DNA from: Planctomycetota bacterium
GTDB taxonomy: Bacteria > Planctomycetota > UBA1135 > UBA2386
Direction: 5' to 3'
NCBI GenBank assembly: GCA_020638695.1
Contig: JACKIB010000013.1
Span: 1-64,000 of the forward strand
Length of the DNA stretch: 64,000 nt
The notes under the pieces: model-generated
The model's input: the letters and a program-made list of their open reading frames with translations, nothing else
Databases searched by the model: none
Told to the model about the DNA's origin: nothing
Shown here: positions 8,436 through 17,537 of the stretch, in pieces
How positions within the stretch are numbered: position 1 is the stretch's first letter
Layout: the number at the start of each line of letters is the position of its first letter
Program-made: the position numbers and the translations under genes

Positions 8436-9858
8436 CCTGTTCTTCAACCGCGATCCGGACGAACCCGACGCGCCGCGGACCCCGGAGGCGATCGTCACCG
8501 AACTGGTCGACAACCTCGTTGCCTCGCTGATCAACGCCCGGATCTACTGGACCAATCACCCCCGGGTCCTGGCGTCGCTGCAGACCGTGATCTCGCTGCT
8601 GCAGGAAGCCTGCGTGAAGACCGCCAAGGAGTCGGTCGCAGTCGCGGTTTCGACCGACTTCTTGGTGTTCGACGACCGCCCGCTGCTCGGCGCCAGCATC
8701 GCCGCTCCGCGGTTGATCAAGGCACTCGACGAGTGGAGTTCGGGTGGTCTCAAGCTGAGCAAGTCTGCCACGGTGGCCGACCTCGAGGTGTTGCTCGAGG
8801 CGATCCGCGCCGCGCCCGCCGAAGGCAATGGCTACGAGCAGATCAACGAGAAGCTGCGCCGTGGCAGTCGCCAGCCGATCGAGTTGCTGCCGGTCTACCG
8901 CGAGATCGAGGACGGTGTCGAGGGCAAGCCACCTGAGCTGCGCGGCAAGTGCGTCGTTCCACTGCAGCTCTACCAGTCTGCAATGGACTTGCTGCAGGGT
9001 CTCACGGTCTCGGTCTCGACCGGCAAGACCATCGACTTCGCGCCGATCCAGACCCACGCCGAGCTGATGCTGCAGCGCCTGGAGAGCAACGAGGGGGCGC
9101 TGATGAACCTCGCCCGCCAGGACCATTACGACGCTTTCACCTTCGGCCACTCGGTCCGGGTCAGCGTCCTGGCGCTGAACTTCGGGCGCTCGCTGACCAA
9201 GGACTCGGGGGCGTTGATCCAGCTCGGTACCGCGGCGCTGCTACACGACGTCGGCAAGGCGATGGTGCCATTCGAGGTATTGCACTCCAACAAGGCACTC
9301 AGTGCCGAGGAGCGCGCCGAGATCTGCCGCCACCCGGAGTACGGTGCACAGATCCTGCTCGACCACGAGCACTGCGACCCGCACGCGATCTCCGCCACCT
9401 TCGGACACCATTGTGCACACGGCCATCGCGGCTATCCCAAGACACTGCACGAGCACCGCGTATCGATGGTCACCGACATCGTCGGGATCGTCGACGTGTT
9501 CGAGGCGCTCACCGCGGCGCGGCCCTACAAGCGGCCGATGTCCCCGGTGCGCGCCTACCGCATCATGATGGGGATGGAGGACAAGTTCGACCGCCGCCTG
9601 CTGAAGCGCTTCATCCAGTGCAACGGCATCCACCCCAACGGTCAGCTGATCCAGCTGAGCAGTGGAGAGCGGGCACGGGTGATGCGGCAGACGACCGACA
9701 TCGCTGCGCCGATCGTGAAGGTCGAAACGGACCGAGAGGGGAACTTCCTGCTACCGACCGAGCAGTGGGACCTCGACCTCAGCGTGCAGAGCACCCAGGT
9801 GTTCCACGTCACCGAGCAGCTCGCCGAGGACCCGGCGACCCTGGTGTCGTCGGCGTAG
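8428..9858 (+). CDS. HD-GYP domain protein (probable c-di-GMP phosphodiesterase)
   Basis: A 476-aa cytoplasmic protein. Residues about 20-130 form the same helical domain as the upstream protein, and a linker runs to about 210. The C-terminal catalytic domain shows the metal-binding pattern: H241 in FGHSVR, the HD pair in LLHDVGK (H273-D274), H302 in CRHPEYG, H327-H328, then RGYP at 334-337 and DVFEALTAARPYKRP near 356-370. Enzymes of this family hydrolyse cyclic di-GMP to pGpG or GMP. The usual HHE-x-x-D-G-x-GYP is degenerate here (HHCAHGHRGYP), so specificity is less certain. The gene ends 6 bp from the convergent YfhO-like gene. Confidence 0.85.
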   Translation: MDDLFFNRDPDEPDAPRTPEAIVTELVDNLVASLINARIYWTNHPRVLASLQTVISLLQEACVKTAKESVAVAVSTDFLVFDDRPLLGASIAAPRLIKALDEWSSGGLKLSKSATVADLEVLLEAIRAAPAEGNGYEQINEKLRRGSRQPIELLPVYREIEDGVEGKPPELRGKCVVPLQLYQSAMDLLQGLTVSVSTGKTIDFAPIQTHAELMLQRLESNEGALMNLARQDHYDAFTFGHSVRVSVLALNFGRSLTKDSGALIQLGTAALLHDVGKAMVPFEVLHSNKALSAEERAEICRHPEYGAQILLDHEHCDPHAISATFGHHCAHGHRGYPKTLHEHRVSMVTDIVGIVDVFEALTAARPYKRPMSPVRAYRIMMGMEDKFDRRLLKRFIQCNGIHPNGQLIQLSSGERARVMRQTTDIAAPIVKVETDREGNFLLPTEQWDLDLSVQSTQVFHVTEQLAEDPATLVSSA

Positions 9859-9864
9859 GGCTCC

Positions 9865-12072
9865 TCACTCCGGAGAATCCGCCGGAACCGGTCGCCGGCG
9901 TCGCCGCCAGCCGGTGAACAGCAGCACACCGCCGCTGAGGAACGCCAAAGTGGCGAGCGCCAGTCCGAGCTTGGTCGACAGCGGATCGTAGCGGAACCGC
10001 ACCTGCGACTCGCCGGCGGGAACCAGCACACCGCGGAATGCGTGGTCGACGCGCTCGACGGGGACGGACGTGCCGTTGACGCGGACCGACCAGCCGCGAT
10101 CCCAGACGTCGGTGAGCACCAGCAGCGAACGGCGCGCCGCGTTCACCCGCAGCAGAACCTCGCGGGGCGCGTGCCGCAGCATCTCGACCCGGTCACCGGG
10201 ATCCGTCGCACCGGCGATCGGGGTCTCCGGGGCTCGCTCCACGACGGCGTTCCAGGGGTCGAACGAGGCACTGGACAGGTAGTCCAACCGCTTCGCCGGA
10301 TCGGTGATGACCTCGACGTGACGGGCGAGGAAGGCCCGCGGCATCACCTGTGGGTTCTCGTACACCAACACCTCCGCGTCCAGCACCTTGCGCAGCGGAG
10401 CCGGCAGGGGACCGGTGGCGAGGAAGTAGCGCACTCCGAACAGGCACATGAGCGGAAACGCCTGGATGTTGGTGAACGCACCGACCTGCGACAGGAAAGG
10501 GAACTCCGGCCGGCCGCTCGCCATGCGCAGCGCCAACTCGGTCAGTGCCTTGTCTTCCATCGAGTCGTACCCCGACACCATCGAGATCCGGTAGAACACG
10601 TTGGCGTTCGGCTTCAGGATCGAGTTGTCGACCCCGAGCGTGCGGTGGAACCCCTGGTTCGCGCGCAGGAAGCGAGTCACCTCGGTCTTCGGCACGAGGA
10701 TCCCGGGGTCGACCTGCGGGTTGTAGCCATGCGCGAACCACAGTTGCTCGACGGCGATCAGCACGAACACCGCCACCAACACCGGCCTGCGGTAGCTGTT
10801 GCGGCGCAGCATTCGATCGAGGCCCATGGCCCCGAGCACTGCCAGGCCGAACGCGACGAACTGCAGCACGCGCATCAGCTTGGTGCTGCGCAGCCGGGGG
10901 ATCGATGCGAAGAACGAGTACACCGGCTCGACTTGGAACGCGACCAGACCGGAGACCACCACCACCACCACGAAGAACAACGTCGGCGCCCAACTACGGC
11001 GCCGCCAACCGACCCACATCGCCTGCAGCAACGCGAGCAGCACCAACACACGCCCGACGTAGCCACCGATCAGCTCGTTGTAGTTGAGATTGGGGCCGGT
11101 CGGACCCGAGTAGTCGTGGGTATGGGGTCCACCGAAGTGGGTCGGGTCGACCATCAGGATCGCCGCCGGCGTCACCCCGCCGCGCGCCACCGTCTCCATC
11201 GACTCGAACACCTCCGCAGCCTGGCTGTGCGACAGGTACTCGAAGAACGGCAGCAGCTGCGGTGCCGCCAAGCAGCTGCCGAGCACCAGTCCCGTCAGCA
11301 GACACATCAGCGCTGCGGCTCGGCGCCGCAGTCCACCACCGCCGACCACCATCTGGAACAACGCGTAGGCGGCGGTGAAGATCGACAGATGCAGTGACGT
11401 CTGGATGTGCCCCGCCAGCAGCTGCAGGCCGAACAGCAACCCGAACAACACCGCCTCGCCGCGGCTCGGTCGCGCGGTGACGCGTTCCACTGACCACAGC
11501 ATCGCCGGGAGGAACAGTGCGGCACTGACGTGCGGGTGGTTCAGCCACACCACCATGAACCCCGAGAGCATGTAGCCGAGTCCGCCGATGCTCGCCGGGC
11601 CGTTCCCCATGCCGAGTCGACGGAGGAACAAGAACGTGAAGAAGCCCGCCAACCAGAGACGCACTAGGGCGATCCAGGCGTGCGCGTGCCACGACGGCCA
11701 GGCGTAGTAGATCCAATTCAGCGGCCAGTAGAACGCCGACTGGTAGGTGCCGACCAACGGCTCGCCGCAGTAGTTGTAGGGGTTCCACAACGGCAGCTCG
11801 CCGGCAGCGACGCTCTCCGCCTGGAAGTGCAGCCAGGGCAGGAAGCCGGTCGACTGATCGAGCAGCAACTCGTTCGACGGGCGGAATCCGCCGGCAGCGA
11901 GCTTGGACCACGGAGCGAATTGGTAGAGCGCGTCTGCCTGGGTCAGCACCTTCCCGCCGAACAGCGAGTCCCACAGCAACACGCACAGCGTCGCGAACAA
12001 TGCGGCCGACGCGAGCCAAGCACCCCACCAGGGGTGGACGGGGACCGATTCCGTTGTGGGCCGTGCAGCCAC
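9865..12072 (-). CDS. YfhO-like polytopic membrane protein
   Basis: A 735-aa inner-membrane protein with about 12 hydrophobic segments. After one N-terminal segment comes a periplasmic loop with the pattern LPLWNPYNYCGEP near residue 95, then a long run of membrane helices to about residue 430, a soluble region of about 250 residues, and a last helix near the C-terminus followed by GWRRRRR. This layout and the WNP-x-x-x-x-G-P loop match the YfhO / GT-C superfamily, members of which transfer sugars from lipid-linked donors on the outer face. Start is GTG at 12072. It follows the GT2 gene by 7 bp, so a glycolipid pathway is the natural guess: GT2 makes the lipid-linked sugar and this protein uses it outside. 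Confidence 0.75.
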   Translation of the reverse strand: MAARPTTESVPVHPWWGAWLASAALFATLCVLLWDSLFGGKVLTQADALYQFAPWSKLAAGGFRPSNELLLDQSTGFLPWLHFQAESVAAGELPLWNPYNYCGEPLVGTYQSAFYWPLNWIYYAWPSWHAHAWIALVRLWLAGFFTFLFLRRLGMGNGPASIGGLGYMLSGFMVVWLNHPHVSAALFLPAMLWSVERVTARPSRGEAVLFGLLFGLQLLAGHIQTSLHLSIFTAAYALFQMVVGGGGLRRRAAALMCLLTGLVLGSCLAAPQLLPFFEYLSHSQAAEVFESMETVARGGVTPAAILMVDPTHFGGPHTHDYSGPTGPNLNYNELIGGYVGRVLVLLALLQAMWVGWRRRSWAPTLFFVVVVVVSGLVAFQVEPVYSFFASIPRLRSTKLMRVLQFVAFGLAVLGAMGLDRMLRRNSYRRPVLVAVFVLIAVEQLWFAHGYNPQVDPGILVPKTEVTRFLRANQGFHRTLGVDNSILKPNANVFYRISMVSGYDSMEDKALTELALRMASGRPEFPFLSQVGAFTNIQAFPLMCLFGVRYFLATGPLPAPLRKVLDAEVLVYENPQVMPRAFLARHVEVITDPAKRLDYLSSASFDPWNAVVERAPETPIAGATDPGDRVEMLRHAPREVLLRVNAARRSLLVLTDVWDRGWSVRVNGTSVPVERVDHAFRGVLVPAGESQVRFRYDPLSTKLGLALATLAFLSGGVLLFTGWRRRRRPVPADSPE

Positions 12073-12079
12073 TCCGACC

Positions 12080-13114
12080 TCAGGTCGACGCTTGGACCCG
12101 GTGCCGGCGCAGCGCGAAGTCGCGCGGCCCTCGGCGCAGCCGATTCCACTGTCCCTCCAGGTAGCCGAGGATCTGCGACAGGTCCTTGGTGAGCAGGATC
12201 ACCGGCCCGAACCACAGCACGCCGGGTGCGGGGCAGACCGCGAACGCGCGCGCGGTCGGCGGAACCAAGTAGCCGAGCAGCACCACCGCGGCGCCGATCA
12301 CGCCGAGCCAGCCGAACCACGGCAGCGCACACACCAGCGCGTAGAAGCCCATCCGCAGCACGTGACGCCGCAGGCCGAGGCCGATGTTGGCGTCGCCCCA
12401 GGCATAGCCGCGGTATTGGCGCGCCACGCCACGCAGGCTGGCCCGCGGTCGCCAATAGGTCGTCGCTTCGACCGCGCGCACCATGCGCAGCCCGGCGGCG
12501 TCGAGTTCGCGCAGGAACACCGCATCCTCGCACGGGTACACGTCCTCCGGGTAGCCACCGACCCGCTCCCACGCCGCGCGCCGGAACGCAATCGACACAC
12601 CTCCCGCATACAGCAACTTCACCTTGCGCGCCGGCCGGACCAACATGGCGCCGGCGTAGCGTTCGAACGGCGTATCGCCTCGGGCGACGAACCCACCGAT
12701 CGCCACGTCGGCACCGCCATCCGCCACCAGCGCGTGCACCAAATGAGCGAGCCAATCCGGGTGCACTTCGGTCCCCGAGTCGGAGCAGGCGACGAAGTCG
12801 GTCGCCGCGGCGCGCACTCCGGCGTTGCGCCCGCGACCCGGGCGCGAACCCTGGAGTTGCAGGAGCCTGAGGCGCAGCGGCGCATCGGTGCGCTGCATGT
12901 AGTCGCGCACCCAACCACACGTGCCGTCACGTGATCCGCCGTCGACGACGATCACCTCGGCAGGGCGCAGCGACTGTTGCTCGAGCGAGGCGATCAGCCG
13001 CGGAAGCGCGCGCTCCTCGTCGAGCACCGGGATCACCACGGTGGCCTCAGCTGGCTGGTTCACGGTCGGTTTCGTGGTGGTCGCGGCGTCGCATGGGGCC
13101 AGGAGCATACCCAT
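12080..13114 (-). CDS. Glycosyltransferase family 2 (membrane-associated)
   Basis: A 344-aa GT-A enzyme. The N-terminal nucleotide-binding strand is TVVIPVLDEERALPRLIASL, followed by EVIVVDGGSRDGT, and the metal-binding acidic motif is in ACSDSGTEVHPDWL. The C-terminal part has hydrophobic segments (VCALPWFGWLGVIGAAVVLL and beyond) that could anchor it. The frame is open to 13207, but ATG at 13114 (or 13108) places the VIP strand near the N-terminus and leaves the palindrome at 13131-13153 outside the gene. It probably adds a sugar from an NDP donor to a lipid or glycan. It is co-directional with the YfhO-like gene and divergent from the PRT-HAD gene. Confidence 0.8.
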   Translation of the reverse strand: MGMLLAPCDAATTTKPTVNQPAEATVVIPVLDEERALPRLIASLEQQSLRPAEVIVVDGGSRDGTCGWVRDYMQRTDAPLRLRLLQLQGSRPGRGRNAGVRAAATDFVACSDSGTEVHPDWLAHLVHALVADGGADVAIGGFVARGDTPFERYAGAMLVRPARKVKLLYAGGVSIAFRRAAWERVGGYPEDVYPCEDAVFLRELDAAGLRMVRAVEATTYWRPRASLRGVARQYRGYAWGDANIGLGLRRHVLRMGFYALVCALPWFGWLGVIGAAVVLLGYLVPPTARAFAVCPAPGVLWFGPVILLTKDLSQILGYLEGQWNRLRRGPRDFALRRHRVQAST

Positions 13115-13130
13115 GGCATGGCGCCGCGCC

Positions 13131-13153
13131 CCTATCACCCTGCGGGTGATAGG
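13131..13153. promoter_or_regulatory. 23-bp palindrome between divergent genes (possible operator)
   Basis: CCTATCACCC at 13131-13140 and GGGTGATAGG at 13144-13153 are perfect 10-bp complements around TGC. It sits 16 bp from the GT2 start (13114, minus strand) and 27 bp before the PRT-HAD start (13181, plus strand). It is less GC-rich than its surroundings and has no T-run. A binding site for a dimeric regulator controlling both directions is the simplest reading. A hairpin in the 5' leader of either transcript is the alternative. Confidence 0.5.
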
Positions 13154-13180
13154 ATTCGGTGTGGTCCTACGGCCGGTGTC

Positions 13181-14515
13181 ATGACGCCCAATCTCGATCT
13201 GTCCCATGAAGATGCGCTGCGCCTGGCCACCCGAGCCGGCGAGCTGGTGGCCTGCGTGTACGGCAGGCCCGATCTGGTGGTCGGGATCCAGCGCGGCGGC
13301 ACCGCCGTGGCGGGTGCATTCGCCGACGGCGCACGTGCCGGGGAGGTCGCCCTGGTCGGCACCGTCCGACAGGGTCCACGGCGTCTGGCGGGGGACGTTC
13401 GCACGCGGGTGCGCGACCTCGTTCCTCGCGGCCTACGGCGGCTCTACAAGCGCATGTTGTTCACCACGGTGGTGCGCGCGACCAAGCGGTTGCATGCCCG
13501 CGGCGCCGAGCTGAAGCCCGCCGACCGCAGTCGACTGCGCAGTGCGCTGACCCGCAAGTCCGACTCGTTCGTCGTGGTCGTGGACGATGCCATCGACACC
13601 GGGAGCACGGCAGCCGCGGTGCTCGAGGTGATCGCCGAACGGCCGAACGCCACCCGGGTGCTGTTGTTCGCCCTCACGTCTACTGCCGGTGTCGTCGTGC
13701 ACCCCGCACAGCTCACCCTGTTCGAGGGAATCGTCGACTACCACGAAGGCGACCTGGGCGAGCTGTCCGAGGAGTGGCGCACGCGCCTCGCGGAGCGGCG
13801 GGACGCACCCGGACCGTCCAAAGCCGACGCCGCGCCCCCGACCCTCGCCAAGCGGGACCTGTACCTCGACTTGGATGGGACTCTGGTACCGAACTCGTTC
13901 CGCTCCGCCATCCACACCCTGCTCGCACTGCACGTCGAGCGGCGGCGATTCGGGAGGTGGCTCGGCTTGCTCGCGGGACGCGTCGCTCGCCGGCTGCGGC
14001 TGACCGGCCACGGCACCCTGCTGCGGTTGGTCGACCACCAGATCCTCTCCCTCCCGGAAGCCGACCGAACGCGGTTCCAGGAGCGCCTGGCTGCTCGACT
14101 CACCGGAGACGCTCGCGCCGCCATGGTCGGGATCGCCCACGCCCCGGCGGTGCGGGCACGGATCGTGACCGCCGCCCTGCGCAGCTACGCGCCGGCGATC
14201 GAGCGCGCATTCGGAATCCCGGTGCTCACCGGCAGCGGACGGCAGGCGGACGGCACTTGGCGCGACGTGACCCCGGCCGCCAAGGTGGCGGCGATCCGTG
14301 ACGACACCGACGCGGTGCCGAGGAACCCCTCGCTGTTGATCGGCGACACGATGCTGGAAGCACTCAGTTCGACCGCTGACCTCGATGTGGCGATCGTCCC
14401 GCCGTGGGACCGCACCGGTCTCCTGACCGTACTCGGCGCCACCAGCTGGTGGTCGGCCGGCCGATCGCGCACGCTGCCGGTCCACCGCCCCGGGTGGACC
14501 GCATTCGGCACCTGA
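13181..14515 (+). CDS. Phosphoribosyltransferase-HAD phosphatase fusion
   Basis: A 444-aa protein with two domains. Residues 1-200 resemble a type I phosphoribosyltransferase: LVVGIQRGGTAVA at 32-44 and the PRPP-loop-like VVVVDDAIDTGSTAA at 131-145 (acidic pair, then TGST). After a Pro/Ala linker, residues 226-444 form a HAD domain: motif I DLDGT at 230-234, a SerB-like stretch GIPVLTGSG, and motif IV in LLIGDTMLEALS near 385. HAD motif I Asp residues D230 and D232 are both present. The pairing suggests a phosphoribosyl or nucleotide product whose phosphate is then removed, or salvage linked to glycan synthesis. No specific substrate can be named. The divergent neighbour is a GT2 gene across a palindrome. 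Confidence 0.7.
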   Translation: MTPNLDLSHEDALRLATRAGELVACVYGRPDLVVGIQRGGTAVAGAFADGARAGEVALVGTVRQGPRRLAGDVRTRVRDLVPRGLRRLYKRMLFTTVVRATKRLHARGAELKPADRSRLRSALTRKSDSFVVVVDDAIDTGSTAAAVLEVIAERPNATRVLLFALTSTAGVVVHPAQLTLFEGIVDYHEGDLGELSEEWRTRLAERRDAPGPSKADAAPPTLAKRDLYLDLDGTLVPNSFRSAIHTLLALHVERRRFGRWLGLLAGRVARRLRLTGHGTLLRLVDHQILSLPEADRTRFQERLAARLTGDARAAMVGIAHAPAVRARIVTAALRSYAPAIERAFGIPVLTGSGRQADGTWRDVTPAAKVAAIRDDTDAVPRNPSLLIGDTMLEALSSTADLDVAIVPPWDRTGLLTVLGATSWWSAGRSRTLPVHRPGWTAFGT

Positions 14516-14586
14516 CCGCGCAACCCGCGGCAGTGTGGGAATCGAGGTGACTCGTCGGGCCCCGGGGCGCACCATGGCGCGGGTCC

Positions 14587-15792
14587 GTGACCACCGTCCG
14601 CCTGACCACTGCCGCGACCAAGCTCGCCCGCAAGGGGCACCCTTGGTTCTTCTCCGACGACCTCGCCACGGACGCACCGCAGGGGGACGCCAAGATCGTG
14701 CGGCTGGCCGGCCACCGCGGTGAGGACCTTGGGCTCGCGTTCTACTCGGCCGCGTCACGGCTTCGGGTGCGCCGCTGTGGCGGATGGCCCGGCGCGGCGG
14801 TTCCGGGGCCGGAGGAGTTCTTCCGCGAACGGCTGACCGAGGCCTGTGCGCAGCGCGCCGAGCAGCGTGCACCAGAGCCCCGAGGGGTTCGCCTGGTCCA
14901 CGGCGACGCCGACGGCTTGCCCGGGCTGGTGGTCGATCGCTACGCCGACTGCCTGGTGCTGCAGAGCAGCGCCGCGGTGATCGAGCGACACCTGTCGTGC
15001 ATCGTCCCGTGGCTGCGCGAGCACACCGGCGCGGTGTCGGTCTTGGCGCGCAACGACCTTCCGACGCGACGCCGCGAAGGCATGCCAGAGGAAGTGCGGC
15101 TGCTCGACGGCAAGCGGGTCGAGGAAGTCGTGATCGAGGAGCTCGGCATCCGTCACCGGGTGCGGCCGTTCGCTGGCCACAAGACCGGCTTCTACCTCGA
15201 CCAGCGGCTGGCACGACAGCGCGTGCAGGAGCTGGCGGCGGGTCGGCGGGTGCTCGATCTGTTCAGCTACCAGGGGGCATTCTCGCTGGCGGCGCTGCGC
15301 GGCGGGGCCAGCTCGGCGCTCGCGATCGACCAGTCCGCGCCGGCCCTCGAGCGCGCGTCGGCCGCCGCCGCGGAGAACGGGCTGGTCGGGCTCGAAGTCG
15401 AATGCGCCGAGGTGTTCGCTTGGCTGCGCACGGCCCGCCGCGCCGAGCGACGCTTCGATCTCGTGGTGCTCGATCCGCCCGCGTTCGCCAAATCGCGCGG
15501 CGAGGCCGAAGCGGCGCTGGCGGGCTACCGCGACCTGAACCGTCTGGCGCTGCGCCTGCTGGCCCCGGGCGGATACCTGCTGAGCTGCTCGTGCAGCCAC
15601 CACGTGTCCGGCGTCCAGCTCGAAGGAGTCGTGCGCCAGGCTGCCGCCGAGCTGCCGTTCCGGATTATCCTGCGCGAACGCATCCCCGCGGCGCCCGACC
15701 ACCCGATCTGGGTCAGCCTGCCGCAGTCCGAGTACCTGAAGGTTCTGCTGCTGCAGCGCCCCTGCGTGGTTCCGGAACCTCCCCGACCATGA
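14587..15792 (+). CDS. RlmI-like class I rRNA methyltransferase
   Basis: A 401-aa SAM-dependent enzyme of the RlmI (23S rRNA m5C) type. An N-terminal PUA-like region ([15 protein letters not shown] near 13) precedes an RlmI/RlmK-like central domain ([20 protein letters not shown]) and the Rossmann domain. The SAM-binding motif is [16 protein letters not shown] near 222, motif IV is [13 protein letters not shown] near 294, and the C-terminal [11 protein letters not shown] near 337 has the Cys residues expected of an m5C enzyme. Start is GTG at 14587, following a 71-bp gap. Its TGA overlaps the ATG of thiS as ATGA, so translation of thiS is probably coupled to it. The exact base modified is inferred from the family only. 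Confidence 0.85.
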   Translation: MTTVRLTTAATKLARKGHPWFFSDDLATDAPQGDAKIVRLAGHRGEDLGLAFYSAASRLRVRRCGGWPGAAVPGPEEFFRERLTEACAQRAEQRAPEPRGVRLVHGDADGLPGLVVDRYADCLVLQSSAAVIERHLSCIVPWLREHTGAVSVLARNDLPTRRREGMPEEVRLLDGKRVEEVVIEELGIRHRVRPFAGHKTGFYLDQRLARQRVQELAAGRRVLDLFSYQGAFSLAALRGGASSALAIDQSAPALERASAAAAENGLVGLEVECAEVFAWLRTARRAERRFDLVVLDPPAFAKSRGEAEAALAGYRDLNRLALRLLAPGGYLLSCSCSHHVSGVQLEGVVRQAAAELPFRIILRERIPAAPDHPIWVSLPQSEYLKVLLLQRPCVVPEPPRP

Positions 15793-16010
15793 CCGATCGA
15801 TCGCGAGCCCAGGACATCACCGTGAACGGGGAGCGCCATACTGTCCCCGTTCCACTCAGCGTCGCGCAGTTGCTCGAGCACCTGCACGTCGATCTCCGGC
15901 ACGTCGCCGTGGAGCGGAACCGCGCTTTGGTGCCGAAGCGGGACTATGCCTCGGTGGCGGTCGACGCTGGCGATACCTTCGAGATCGTGACCCTGGTCGG
16001 CGGAGGCTGA
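15789..16010 (+). CDS. thiS: Sulfur carrier protein ThiS
   Basis: A 73-aa ubiquitin-like protein ending in VGGG. Family members are adenylated and thiocarboxylated on the C-terminal Gly and donate sulfur for the thiazole of thiamine. Visible features are the [10 protein letters not shown] first hairpin, [11 protein letters not shown] first helix, [15 protein letters not shown], and the terminal [12 protein letters not shown]. Length is normal for the family. The ATG lies inside the stop of the methyltransferase gene (ATGA), and thiG follows after 14 bp, the usual thiS-thiG order. Confidence 0.93.
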   Translation: MTDRSRAQDITVNGERHTVPVPLSVAQLLEHLHVDLRHVAVERNRALVPKRDYASVAVDAGDTFEIVTLVGGG

Positions 16011-16024
16011 CCGGTCGCCCCACC

Positions 16025-16825
16025 ATGATGACTCCCACCGACGACCCACCCCTCGAGATCGGTCCGCATTCCTTCCAGTCGCGCCTGTTCGTCGGCACGG
16101 GCAAGTACCGCGACCTCGACGTCATGCGCGACGCACTGGCCGCGTCCGGCACCGAATGCGTCACGGTCGCGGTGCGCCGGATGCAGCTCGGGGTTCCGGC
16201 CGGCAAGTCGCTGCTCGACTACCTGGACCGCGAACGCTACCGCCTGTTGCCCAACACCGCGGGGTGCTTCACCGCGGACGACGCGATCCGAACCGCGCGG
16301 CTGGGTCGGGAAGCGGGCATGTCGGACATGGTGAAGCTCGAAGTGCTCGGCGATCCGGACACCCTGCTGCCCGATCCGGTCGGAACGCTGGAGGCCGCCG
16401 CGGTGCTGGTCAAGGAGGGCTTTGTCGTGCTCTGCTACACCAGCGACGACCCGGTGGTGGCCCGCCGCCTCGAGGACCTCGGGGTCGCCGCCGTGATGCC
16501 GGCCGGCGCCCCGATCGGCTCGGGTCAGGGGATCCTCAACCCGAACAACATCCGCATCATCCTGGAACGTGCCCGAGTCCCGGTGTTGGTGGACGCGGGC
16601 GTGGGCTGCGCCTCGGACGTGACGCGGGCCATGGAGCTCGGCGCCCACGGCGTGCTGCTCAACACCGGAATCGCGCTCGCAGTCGACCCGGTGCGCATGG
16701 CGCGCGCGATGCGGCGCGCTTGCCAAGCGGGGCGGGACTCGTTCCGCGCCGGCAGAATCGCCAAGCGACTGTACGCCTCGGCCTCGTCGCCGACCGAGGG
16801 GCTGATCGAGTTCGCGGGCGAGTAG
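16025..16825 (+). CDS. thiG: Thiazole synthase ThiG
   Basis: A 266-aa TIM-barrel enzyme that condenses 1-deoxyxylulose-5-phosphate, dehydroglycine and ThiS thiocarboxylate sulfur into thiazole phosphate. Signature segments in order: [10 protein letters not shown] near 20, TVAVRRMQ near 47, LLPNTAGCF near 75, MVKLEVLGD near 101 with the Schiff-base Lys, [12 protein letters not shown] near 161, [10 protein letters not shown] near 191, and GVLLNTGIA near 212. Length and motifs are complete. ThiH/ThiO, ThiC and ThiE are not in this window, so the rest of the pathway must be elsewhere. Alternative start one codon later (16028). Confidence 0.96.
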   Translation: MMTPTDDPPLEIGPHSFQSRLFVGTGKYRDLDVMRDALAASGTECVTVAVRRMQLGVPAGKSLLDYLDRERYRLLPNTAGCFTADDAIRTARLGREAGMSDMVKLEVLGDPDTLLPDPVGTLEAAAVLVKEGFVVLCYTSDDPVVARRLEDLGVAAVMPAGAPIGSGQGILNPNNIRIILERARVPVLVDAGVGCASDVTRAMELGAHGVLLNTGIALAVDPVRMARAMRRACQAGRDSFRAGRIAKRLYASASSPTEGLIEFAGE

Positions 16826-16832
16826 GCCGCCG

Positions 16833-17537
16833 GTGGCATCGGGTATGAAGACGGCGGACCCGCCGGTCGAGTTGGCTGCGATCGGCGAAGCCGTGATCGC
16901 ACTGCTGCTGTTGCTGGTCCCCGGCCAAGCGGTGGTCGCGGCGACCAGCCGACTCGCCGATCCACCACCGCCGTTGCACTGCGGGGCGTACGGGCTGCTG
17001 GCCGGCGCATCGTGCGTGTGCGCATTCGGCTGGATCCGCCGGGCCGACCTGCCACTGGCACTGCGCACCATTTGGTCGCTGCGGACGTACGCGCTGTTCC
17101 TGGTCGGTTGGCTGCCGTTCGCCTTCCTGCTCTACCCGTACGTGATGCACCGGCTCGGCCATCGCCTGCCGCCTCAGGCGATGCTGGAGTACCTCGCCGG
17201 CACACCGGATTGGGGCTTCGCGTGGCTCGCGCTGCTGCTGGCGTGCCTGATCGGTCCGATCGCCGAGGAACTGGTGTTCCGCGGTTTCCTGTTCCGCGCG
17301 GTGGCGCCACTCGGTGGTCCAGCGGCGATCGCGTTCACCTCGGTGCTGTTCGGGCTGTTGCACGAAGTCAGCGTGATCGTGCCGGTGACCCTGCTCGGCG
17401 GGTTGTTCGGCTTCGTGCGATGGCGAACCGGCGGCATCGGCTCATCGATCCTGCTGCACATCGTGCACAATGTGTGGACCGTGATCCTGGTGCTCGGGCA
17501 GCCGCGCCTGCTCGAGCTCTGCTTCGACACCAAATGA
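16833..17537 (+). CDS. CPBP-family intramembrane metalloprotease
   Basis: A 234-aa protein with about six membrane helices. It carries the CPBP (Rce1/Abi-like) active-site motifs in order: EE-x3-R in IAEELVFRGF near 148, F-x3-H in FGLLHEVS near 181, and H-x3-N in LLHIVHNVW near 214. Family members cut prenylated or signal-like peptides within the membrane, or help process bacteriocins and regulators. Start is GTG 16833; the ATG at 16845 is also possible. The gene starts 7 bp after thiG, and its stop overlaps the next start as ATGA, so it lies in an operon of unrelated housekeeping functions. Substrate is unknown. Confidence 0.85.
   Translation: MASGMKTADPPVELAAIGEAVIALLLLLVPGQAVVAATSRLADPPPPLHCGAYGLLAGASCVCAFGWIRRADLPLALRTIWSLRTYALFLVGWLPFAFLLYPYVMHRLGHRLPPQAMLEYLAGTPDWGFAWLALLLACLIGPIAEELVFRGFLFRAVAPLGGPAAIAFTSVLFGLLHEVSVIVPVTLLGGLFGFVRWRTGGIGSSILLHIVHNVWTVILVLGQPRLLELCFDTK

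Noticed and set aside
16025..16825. Thiamine riboswitch upstream of thiSG
   Set aside because: thiS overlaps the methyltransferase gene and thiG starts 14 bp after thiS, leaving no room for a TPP leader; no such pattern is seen before 14587 either.
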